Origin: Acetobacteraceae bacterium
GTDB taxonomy: Bacteria; Pseudomonadota; Alphaproteobacteria; Acetobacterales; Acetobacteraceae
DNA: 5,311 bases
Direction: 5' to 3'
Assembly: GCA_030039695.1 (NCBI GenBank)
Contig: JASHVB010000241.1
Span: 1-5,311, forward strand
Below the pieces are notes generated by a model. It ran no database searches. It was not told the DNA's origin and saw only the letters and a list, made by a program, of their open reading frames with translations. This document shows, piece after piece, positions 1 through 5,311 of this stretch (position 1 is the stretch's first letter; each line of letters begins with the position of its first letter). The translations under genes and the position numbers were made by a program.

Positions 1-1566
1 GGCGTTGCGCCCCGGGTTGCCGGACACACCGCCGCCGGGATGGGTTCCGGCGCCGCACATATAGAGCCCCTTAATTGGCGTGCGATAACTGCCGTGGCCC
101 AGCACCGGACGCGCAGCCCACAACTGATCCAGCGACAGGTGGCCATGCATTATGTCCCCGCCAGTCAGGCTGAATTTTCGTTCCAGGTCGAGAGGTGAGA
201 GGATCATACGCCCCAGCACAGAGGCCTTGAAGTTGGGCGCCCAGTCATTGACCGTGTCGATGATCAGGTCAGCCACGGCCTCTCGCGTGTCGTCCCATGA
301 GCGTCCGCCCGGGAGGCGCGGTGCGAACTGTTGGCAGAACAGACTGGCCACGTGCCGGCCTGGCGGGGCGAGGCTGTCGTCTAGGGTCGAGGGGATCAGC
401 ATCTCGACGATCGGTCTCTGCGACCAGCCGAAAGTTCTCGCCTCGCGATAGGCGTCATCCATGTAATCAAGCGATGGCGCGATGATGATGCCGGACTGGT
501 GATGCTCCGCGACCACCCTGCCTGGCAGGCAGGTGAAATCCGGCAACTCCGACAGGGCGACGTTCATTCGGAACGTGCCTGAGCCGTTGCGATAGCGCGC
601 GATGCGCGTACGGAACTCGGTCGGAAGGTCGGCCGGAGCGATCAGGTTCTGGAACAGCAGCGAGGGATTGAGGTTGGAGGCAACTATGGCGGCCCCGATA
701 CGCCGGCCATCGGCCAACTCGACGCCCGCCGCCCGGCCGCCATCAACCACCACCCCTTTGACCGGCGCATTGGTCAAGATCTCTACGCCATGAGCAGTGC
801 ATGCCCGGGCCATAGCCTGCGTGATGGCGCCCATTCCGCCGATCGCGTGGCCCCAGGCCCCCTTTTTGCCATTCACCTCTCCAAATGTGTGGTGAAGCAG
901 CACGTAGGCCGAACCCGCGCTGTCGGGACTTGCGTAGTTGCCGACCACCGCGTCGAAACCGAATGCGGCCTTGACCGGCTCGCTCTCGAACCAGCCATTC
1001 AGGAAACTACGGGCGCTTTCCGTGAACAGATCCAGCAGTTCGCCCTTCTGCCGCAACGACAGCGACGCCAGCTTGCCGACTTGGCGCACACCGCGCAGCA
1101 GGCCTGGAAGCCCGTCGCCCAAGTTGGGAGGAGTTTGCTGGGCCAGGTCGCGCAGAACATCGCCAATCTCATCAAGCATGGCGTAGTAAGCTGGCAAGGC
1201 CTCGGCGTCGCGATAGGAGAACTTGGCGAACTCGGCCTGGGTGCGGGCAAGGCCACCGCCCAGTTTCAGAGACCTCGCCTCATCAATTGGCAGGAAGTTG
1301 GCGATCGGCCGCTCGACAATGCGCAGACCGTGGCTGTGGAGGTGCATATCAGCGATCACTTGCGGATTGAGAAGGCTGACCGTGTAGCTGGCCACCGAGT
1401 TTCGGAAGCCGGGATGGAATTCCTCGGTGACCGCTGCGCCGCCGACCACTGGACGGGTCTCGCAGACCGTCACCTTCAGCGCTGCCCTCGCCAGGTACCA
1501 GGCGCAGACCAGTCCATTGTGGCCACCGCCAACTATGACGGCGTCCCGCATTTCAGTGCTTGCCAT
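1..1566 (-). CDS. PYROXD2-like / phytoene-dehydrogenase-family FAD-dependent oxidoreductase (3' end cut off by window edge)
   Basis: I translated the minus strand from the ATG at 1566: 522 codons stay open to base 1, so only the extreme C-terminus is missing. Residues 10-36 form an N-terminal dinucleotide-binding fold, with GGGHNG at 13-18 and the ribose-binding Glu36 closing the second strand; GGAAVTEEFHPGF follows, as is usual for phytoene-desaturase-like flavoproteins. The C-terminal part has GGDIMHG (469-475), LDQLWAARPVLG just after it, and a final FAD-contacting block around CGAGTHPGGGVSG (from 504), which together are characteristic of the PYROXD2/COG1233 group. Those proteins are usually about 530 residues, which fits a loss of only some ten residues. 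The start is secure: AGGA (minus strand, 1574-1577) sits 7 nt upstream, and an in-frame TAG at 1576-1578 rules out a longer form. It is probably a soluble redox enzyme; the substrate is unknown, and carotenoid desaturation is not implied because no crt genes are nearby. It is divergent from the CoA-transferase gene. Confidence 0.93.
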   Translation of the reverse strand, partial: MASTEMRDAVIVGGGHNGLVCAWYLARAALKVTVCETRPVVGGAAVTEEFHPGFRNSVASYTVSLLNPQVIADMHLHSHGLRIVERPIANFLPIDEARSLKLGGGLARTQAEFAKFSYRDAEALPAYYAMLDEIGDVLRDLAQQTPPNLGDGLPGLLRGVRQVGKLASLSLRQKGELLDLFTESARSFLNGWFESEPVKAAFGFDAVVGNYASPDSAGSAYVLLHHTFGEVNGKKGAWGHAIGGMGAITQAMARACTAHGVEILTNAPVKGVVVDGGRAAGVELADGRRIGAAIVASNLNPSLLFQNLIAPADLPTEFRTRIARYRNGSGTFRMNVALSELPDFTCLPGRVVAEHHQSGIIIAPSLDYMDDAYREARTFGWSQRPIVEMLIPSTLDDSLAPPGRHVASLFCQQFAPRLPGGRSWDDTREAVADLIIDTVNDWAPNFKASVLGRMILSPLDLERKFSLTGGDIMHGHLSLDQLWAARPVLGHGSYRTPIKGLYMCGAGTHPGGGVSGNPGRNA

Positions 1567-1686
1567 CGCGCGATCCTAATCCGGCAACCTCTCGCCGCCG
1601 ATGTTGAACGAGTTTGCGGAGAACAACCCAGCCCGGTGTCGCGTTCTTCTTTCCCGTGTGTCGTTTTGCCACCAATGACCGGACTC

Positions 1687-1714
1687 AAAAAACCAGATAA
1701 CAGCGGTTATGGTT
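1687..1714 (-). terminator. possible rho-independent terminator or attenuator in the flavoprotein leader
   Basis: Read on the minus strand, AACC-ATAAC, loop CGCT, then GTTAT-CT-GGTT can fold into a 9-bp stem with a 2-nt bulge. It runs directly into six T residues (plus-strand A run at 1687-1692), the first two of which are also the last two stem bases. It ends about 120 nt upstream of the flavoprotein ATG, so a transcript starting further upstream would cross it. That position suits either a leader attenuator or the end of a short upstream transcript. The stem is short and AU-rich, so termination may be weak. It may also be fortuitous. Confidence 0.3.
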
Positions 1715-1952
1715 GCCGAAAATTCTGCCCGGATGGAAACATCATGCGGATCTGCTGTTGCAACTCGTCTGCAAAATCCACATTAACGGCAGAGTTCGGA
1801 TGCATTTGAGCTTTCGATAATAGCTGTCTCTTGCCATGTGGTCGCAACCGTGCAGCGCGAGGTCAGCCGATCCACGGGCAGCTCATAAACTTGGCGATTG
1901 ATTCGGTTGCCAACGCAATTTGCGAGGGACGATCCAACCTGGATGCAGGCTT

Positions 1953-1968
1953 GCCGCCGCGAGGCGGC
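1953..1968. repeat. short GC-rich inverted repeat (hairpin)
   Basis: GCCGCC and GGCGGC arms flank the four bases GCGA, which would be a GNRA-type loop if transcribed on the plus strand. It lies 18 bp left of the larger palindrome at 1987-2014. There is no T-run on either side, so it is not a standard terminator. Short GC inverted repeats are common in GC-rich DNA, so no function is assigned. Confidence 0.35.
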
Positions 1969-1986
1969 GGTCGGTGCCTCCACCAC

Positions 1987-2014
1987 ATTCCGGATATCGC
2001 ACAATATCCGGAAT
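1987..2014. promoter_or_regulatory. perfect 11-bp-arm palindrome, candidate operator in the divergent region
   Basis: ATTCCGGATAT (1987-1997) is followed by the spacer CGCACA (1998-2003) and the exact reverse complement ATATCCGGAAT (2004-2014). All 11 arm positions match, which is unlikely by chance in a window this size. No T-run follows on either strand, so a terminator is unlikely. Its location between two divergent metabolic genes, 421 bp from the flavoprotein start and 365 bp from the CoA-transferase start, suggests a binding site for a dimeric repressor such as an IclR-, GntR- or TetR-type protein. No regulator gene is in the window, so the family is a guess. Confidence 0.55.
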
Positions 2015-2378
2015 CTCGTGCCGACAAATTTCGGGGCTAATGGTAGCAATCGGGGTGAACGAGCGCTTTTCCACTCGTTTTCGGCAACACGACATACGCT
2101 CTATGGCGGCCATCGCGCCCGTTTCTTCCGCGAGACGGCCAAGCGCCTCGACAGCTTCTGAGAGGCGTTGCATGACGGCCTCGAATCGCCCGACTTGTGT
2201 TCGACCCCGCCGACGTCCTCAGCGCGCTGACACTGACCCACATCCAGACCGCCGGGCTCGCCTATGGCCGCACGGCCAGCTTGGCCGCCTCCCCGAGCCG
2301 TCATTGCTAGGCACCGCGCATGGCAGCAATCTGCGCTCACCCGTGCCGAAGCACGCGTCCCACAGGAGCTTGCCCGAG

Positions 2379-3596
2379 ATGACACAGCCCCACGGCCCGC
2401 TCTGCGGCGTCAAGGTCGTCGCCTGCTCCACCGCGCAGGCCGGCACTGTGCCTTACATGCTGATGGCCGATCTCGGCGCCGAGGTGATCAAGATCGAGGT
2501 CCCGGAAGGCGGCGACACGTCCCGCAGATCCACCGTGCTGCCCGGCTTTCCCAGCACGTATTTCGAGACCAACAATCGCGGCGTCAAAAGCGTCACGCTG
2601 AACGTGAAGACCGAGGAAGGCCGTGAGATTCTGCGTCAGCTCGTTGCGCGCGCCGACATATTCGGCCAGAATTTTCGCCCCGGTGCGGCCGAGAAGAATG
2701 GCTTCGGCTATGAGGACCTGCGCAAGGTCAATCCAAGGCTGGTCTATATCTCGATCTCCGGCTACGGCCCCAACGGACCGCACGCCGCCCTGCCCGGGAC
2801 CGATTCCATGGCCCAGGCGCTCGGCGGCGTAGCAGAGGCCTACTCGACCCCCGGCCAACCGCTGCGCACCGGCATCGTATCCGTCGCCGACGAGACCTGC
2901 GCCATCCTGGCATTCGGCGGTGCGCTCGCCGCGCTGACCTACGCGCGCACCACCGGCATCGGACAGAAGGTCGATTGTTCGCTGCTTGGCGGGCAGATCC
3001 GGCTGATGGGCTGGACCCTGACCACGACGATGTGGCGTGACAAGAACCCAGTCACCGGCCAAGCCCGCGTCACCGGCACACCGGAACGCCCCGGCCTCAG
3101 CGCCAGTTTCAACGATCGCGACGGCAAGCCGCTGGTATTCCAACTCAACGGCGCCCGCCATTGGCGCACTGCCATGACAGCACTGGGCTTCTATGAGACG
3201 CTAGCGAAGGCTGGCTTCGCCGATCTCGGCGTGATCGTCACCTCGGAAGAACGCCGCGCCACCCTGCTCCATCTGCTCGATGAGCTGTTCGCGACCGGGC
3301 TGCGCGACGACTGGGTGGCACGGCTGCGCGCCGCGGACATCGTCTCCGCGCCCATCAACACGTTGCTGGAGGCGTCCAACGATCCCGACGTACTGGCGAA
3401 TGGCTACGTTACCGAGGTGGATTACCCGGCCCACGGCAAACGGCTGAAGGTGCATGGCTCGCCCTGGCATTTCTCGGAGACGCCAGCCGAGTTCGGAATT
3501 GCACCGGGCCTCGGTGAGCATAACGACGCTGTGCTGGCGGACCTCGGCTACACTGCGTCGCAGATCCAGGATCTCCGCGAACGGAAAATCATCTGA
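2379..3596 (+). CDS. CaiB/BaiF family (class III) CoA-transferase
   Basis: The 405-residue product matches the usual length of family III CoA-transferases, soluble enzymes that move CoA from an acyl-CoA donor to an organic acid through a covalent aspartyl intermediate. Visible family blocks, in order: the N-terminal Rossmann-like start LCGVKVVACSTAQAG then LMADLGAEVIKIE (8-40); TNNRGVKSVTLNVKTEEG (64-81); GQNFRPGAAEKNGFGYEDL (96-114); YISISGYGPNGP (123-134); and GTDSMAQALGG (140-150), where Asp142 is the likely catalytic aspartate. GIGQKVDCSLL (193-203) follows. The small-domain and C-terminal segments include APINTLLEASNDP (324-336) and PGLGEHNDAVLADLGY (376-391), both typical. The start is chosen at 2379 because AGGAG (2364-2368) lies 10 nt upstream and family similarity begins there. 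The frame is open back to 1920, but that stretch is Arg/Pro/Ser-rich and resembles no protein. The substrate cannot be told from sequence; an alpha-methylacyl-CoA racemase-like role is the main alternative. No clear terminator follows. Confidence 0.95.
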   Translation: MTQPHGPLCGVKVVACSTAQAGTVPYMLMADLGAEVIKIEVPEGGDTSRRSTVLPGFPSTYFETNNRGVKSVTLNVKTEEGREILRQLVARADIFGQNFRPGAAEKNGFGYEDLRKVNPRLVYISISGYGPNGPHAALPGTDSMAQALGGVAEAYSTPGQPLRTGIVSVADETCAILAFGGALAALTYARTTGIGQKVDCSLLGGQIRLMGWTLTTTMWRDKNPVTGQARVTGTPERPGLSASFNDRDGKPLVFQLNGARHWRTAMTALGFYETLAKAGFADLGVIVTSEERRATLLHLLDELFATGLRDDWVARLRAADIVSAPINTLLEASNDPDVLANGYVTEVDYPAHGKRLKVHGSPWHFSETPAEFGIAPGLGEHNDAVLADLGYTASQIQDLRERKII

Positions 3597-4255
3597 GGCC
3601 ATAGCGCTCCTTCCCCAGGGTCGCGTTGCCGCGGTTGATGAGACTACAGATACAGGCACAACAAGTGCTTGCGGTTGCGCTATGAGGTGCGAATTGCCGT
3701 ATCATACTTGATGCCAAGAGAGCCGCTGATGATTCTGCGGACTGGCCGCCAATGGCTAGGGGTGGACCTCAGCTTTTCGCCGTGGAGCACTCCGAACCCG
3801 CCGTTCCGGTATCGCGAAGAGTTCCCGACGCAGCAGGACCGGATAGCTCGTAGCTCCGATGTCGGCCGAACTTCAGAACGTAGCGTGAAATAGCGGCGAT
3901 CCAAGACCCGCAACCAACGGCCTTATCCAACAAAATTCGCAGTTGCACAAATGAACGTTTGAATGTCAGCCAAGATCAGCGAAGAAGATCAGACATCGAC
4001 TTGTCGCACAATCCTGTTGTCATCGCTACCGGAGAGACAACCGGCTGCTGCAACAGACCTGGTGGCCGAACCGGTCATGGGATGGTCGGTTTGCCTCCAT
4101 ATTCGGCGCGGTTCGCCATATGTTCAGAATTTTGGCCGCAATCCGGTCTATGAGGTGACTGGGCCTATTCAGGCCGGTGCAATGCAGCGCAGGTCGCTCT
4201 GGGCATGGCACTTGGGTTTGTGGAGTCGCGGCCGCGCGTCAGGAAATGGCCGGAG

Positions 4256-4358
4256 GGACGCCCCAGCCTATCACGCTGACAAGACGCAATCGCCGCGCGA
4301 GCCTCTTTTCGGTCAACGCAATCGCCCGGATTGTAATGGGATGCTAACGGACGCCCCA
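4256..4358. repeat. two nested pairs of short direct repeats
   Basis: GGACGCCCCA occurs at 4256-4265 and 4349-4358. ACGCAATCGCC occurs at 4284-4294 and 4316-4326. The order is A-B-B-A with similar spacings of about 30 bp between starts. All copies are in the same orientation, so they do not form a stem. They could be regulator half-sites or the remains of a local duplication, or chance in GC-rich DNA. Confidence 0.3.
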
Positions 4359-4509
4359 ACGTTTCAGAGCGAACTGGCAAAACGACCGACCGCTTGATTC
4401 AAATGTAATCTGCTGCAAAATTTTCAAATTCTGGCTTCTTGCCGTACCAGAGGTCGGTGCAGGTTCCGAGCTCCGCTAATTCGACTTGGACCGTGCCATT
4501 TTCCGCGGA

Positions 4510-4537
4510 TTGACATACGTGCATATACGCCTATCTT
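4510..4537 (+). promoter_or_regulatory. sigma70-type promoter for the SDR-like gene
   Basis: A perfect -35 hexamer TTGACA (4510-4515) is followed after 16 bp by TATCTT (4532-4537), which matches TATAAT at four positions including the key first T, second A and last T. Transcription would start near 4544, giving a leader of roughly 60 nt before the ATG at 4604. The 8-bp palindrome TCCGCGGA (4502-4509) abuts the -35 element and could be an operator. This promoter implies that the SDR-like gene is transcribed separately from the CoA-transferase gene, consistent with the 1-kb gap. Confidence 0.55.
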
Positions 4538-4603
4538 AGCGGAGAGGACTTTCCTGCCGGGGACCGTGCGGCCCTGCGCAGTTGTTTTGCCCGGGAGACG
4601 GTC

Positions 4604-5305
4604 ATGGCCAGCATTCCTTATCGAACCGCCCTTGTCGTCGGCGCCGGGTCGGGTATTAGCGCGGCGTTTGCGCGCGCCGTCGCAAACGCCGGCTTAAAAG
4701 TCGGACTGGCGGCCCGCGACGTGACGAAGCTCGCGTCATTCGCCCACGAGATCGGCGCCGAAACCTTCGCCGTCGACGCATCCGATCCGGAAGCGATGGC
4801 GCGGTTGTTTTCAGCCGCCGACGAGCGGCTCGGGGAGCCGGATGTCGTGCTTTTCAATGCCGGAGCGCGGGCCCATGGGCCGGTTGCTGAACTCGACCCG
4901 CAGGCGGTCCGAAAGGCGATCGAGATCTCCGCGTTCGGCGGGTTCCTGACGGTGCGTGAAGCGGCCCGCCGCATGATTCCCAAGGGGCATGGGGCGATCC
5001 TTCTGACCGGCGCCAGCGCCAGCCTTAAGGGCTATCCACTCTCCGCTGCGTTTGCCATGGGCAAATTCGCATTGCGCGGCCTGGCCCAGAGCACGGCGCG
5101 GGAGCTGGGGCCCAAGGGTATCCATGTCGCGCACTTTGTCATCGACGGGGCCGTGCGCAGCGCCCGTCGGGTTGACCGGGCGGAGCGTCCCGATAGCACG
5201 CTCGACCCTGATGCGATCGCGCAAACCTATGTCGAGATCTTGCGCCAGCCGAGAAGCGCTTGGTCGCTTGAGGTCGAGGTGCGGCCGTGGGTAGAGAATT
5301 TCTGA
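4604..5305 (+). CDS. atypical short-chain dehydrogenase/reductase (SDR), SDR_c10-like, lacking the catalytic Tyr
   Basis: This 233-residue protein has the single-domain SDR fold. Residues 9-19 (ALVVGAGSGIS) are the nucleotide-binding turn, an incomplete match to TGxxxGxG because the first Thr is Val12 and the last Gly is Ser19. Arg38 after the second strand (AARD) would favour NADP(H). Asp58 lies in the VDASD adenine-pocket segment, and NAG is at 85-87. The active-site region is degenerate: the YxxxK motif reads FAMGK (Phe150, Lys154), the tetrad Asn aligns with Ser109, and the usual Ser position falls on Ala137 with Ser138 one residue off. Substitution of Tyr by Phe with retained Lys and an imperfect glycine motif is what is described for the classical-SDR subgroup 10 (SDR_c10) domain model. 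The tail HVAHFVIDGAVRS fits that subgroup. GGGAG (4593-4596 plus G4597) lies 6 nt upstream of the ATG. The reaction and substrate are unknown. Bases after the stop (AGGA within 5305-5309) may be the ribosome site of a following gene outside the window. Confidence 0.92.
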   Translation: MASIPYRTALVVGAGSGISAAFARAVANAGLKVGLAARDVTKLASFAHEIGAETFAVDASDPEAMARLFSAADERLGEPDVVLFNAGARAHGPVAELDPQAVRKAIEISAFGGFLTVREAARRMIPKGHGAILLTGASASLKGYPLSAAFAMGKFALRGLAQSTARELGPKGIHVAHFVIDGAVRSARRVDRAERPDSTLDPDAIAQTYVEILRQPRSAWSLEVEVRPWVENF

Positions 5306-5311
5306 GGATTG

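Larger units (their letters stand above)
1567..2378. other. divergent intergenic region with regulatory elements and possible gene debris
   Basis: This 812-bp gap separates the start codons of the flavoprotein and CoA-transferase genes and is long for a shared promoter region. It contains a terminator-like hairpin (1687-1714), a GC hairpin (1953-1968) and a perfect palindrome (1987-2014), each listed separately. A minus-strand reading frame at 1883-2173 (96 codons) starts with ATG preceded by GAGG at 5 nt. Its first 40 residues look helical and plausible (MQRLSEAVEALGRLAEETGA), but the rest is unremarkable and runs through the palindrome. On the plus strand, 2176-2310 is open for 44 codons without an ATG and reads like a protein tail (VFDPADVLSALTLTHIQTAG). 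I recognise neither, and they may be debris of a lost gene. No promoter for the CoA-transferase stands out by eye. Confidence 0.6.
3597..4603. other. about 1 kb intergenic region without a convincing gene
   Basis: The stretch between the CoA-transferase stop and the SDR-like start has visibly more A and T than the genes. Its reading frames, the longest being 3963-4397 on the plus strand, lack recognisable motifs, good Shine-Dalgarno sites and GC-biased third positions. Structure present: an 8-bp inverted repeat CATAGCGC (3600-3607) and GCGCTATG (3677-3684); an imperfect dyad TTCCGGTATCGCGAA (3804-3818); a bulged hairpin at 4098-4122 (CATAT-TC-GGCG, loop CGGTT, CGCC-ATATG); two interleaved direct-repeat pairs (4256-4358); an AT-rich patch near 4418-4433; and the SDR promoter at 4510-4537. 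No tRNA, transposase or terminal repeats were seen. It may be old debris of a lost gene or may hold an untranslated RNA; nothing here decides between these. Confidence 0.6.

Noticed and set aside
790..1809. 339-codon open frame on the plus strand
   Set aside because: It lies antisense to the flavoprotein gene and its product shows no family motifs. The minus-strand frame has clear FAD-binding motifs, a ribosome site and correct length.
1817..1847. Minus-strand promoter TTGCGA / TATTAT for the flavoprotein gene
   Set aside because: The -10 match is good, but the -35 is poor and the spacer is 19 bp. It is too weak to list as a feature and is mentioned only as context for the leader hairpin.
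1987..2014. Palindrome as a transcription terminator
   Set aside because: No T-run follows the arms on either strand, and neither flanking gene ends there.
1920..2378. In-frame N-terminal extension of the CoA-transferase (153 codons)
   Set aside because: The Arg/Pro/Ser-rich translation resembles no domain. Family similarity and a good AGGAG site place the start at 2379.
2337..3161. 274-codon open frame on the minus strand
   Set aside because: It is antisense to the CoA-transferase gene, rich in Gly/Ala/Arg and without motifs, a typical shadow in GC-rich DNA.
3963..4397. 144-codon plus-strand open frame in the second gap
   Set aside because: It has no recognisable motif, no convincing ribosome site and no coding-like third-position bias; it is probably a chance opening.
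4418..4433. AT-rich patch as an UP element or replication-type site
   Set aside because: It lies about 80 bp upstream of the -35 box, too far for an UP element, with no repeated boxes or origin hallmarks.

Overview
This window is GC-rich bacterial chromosome carrying three protein-coding genes and two long non-coding gaps. Strong Shine-Dalgarno sites, GC-biased third codon positions and the mix of families (PYROXD2-like flavoprotein, CaiB/BaiF CoA-transferase, SDR) suggest a metabolically versatile proteobacterium, probably alpha- or betaproteobacterial. That placement is inferred from overall character only, because there is no rRNA or marker gene here.

Layout: (1) Positions 1-1566, minus strand: nearly all of a FAD/NAD(P)-dependent oxidoreductase of the PYROXD2 / phytoene-dehydrogenase-like family (COG1233 type). 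It runs off the left edge and appears to lack only its last few residues. (2) Positions 1567-2378: an 812-bp divergent gap holding a hairpin plus U-tract in the minus-strand leader, a perfect 11-bp-arm palindrome at 1987-2014 that looks like a repressor operator, and possible coding debris. (3) Positions 2379-3596, plus strand: a complete class III (CaiB/BaiF) CoA-transferase. (4) Positions 3597-4603: about 1 kb with no convincing gene, ending in a good sigma70-type promoter. (5) Positions 4604-5305, plus strand: a complete short-chain dehydrogenase-like protein whose catalytic Tyr is Phe, as in the atypical SDR_c10 subgroup.

How they may work together: a CoA-transferase activates or recycles an organic acid as its CoA thioester, while flavin- and nicotinamide-dependent oxidoreductases process the carbon skeleton. 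The flavoprotein and CoA-transferase genes are divergent and could share control through the palindrome. The SDR-like gene has its own promoter. No substrate can be deduced from the sequence. A common pathway is an inference from proximity and family, not something the sequence proves.

I found no mobile element, CRISPR array, tRNA, rRNA or recognisable novel system. The items most worth a second look are the palindrome, the atypical SDR active site, and the terminator-like hairpin in the flavoprotein leader.
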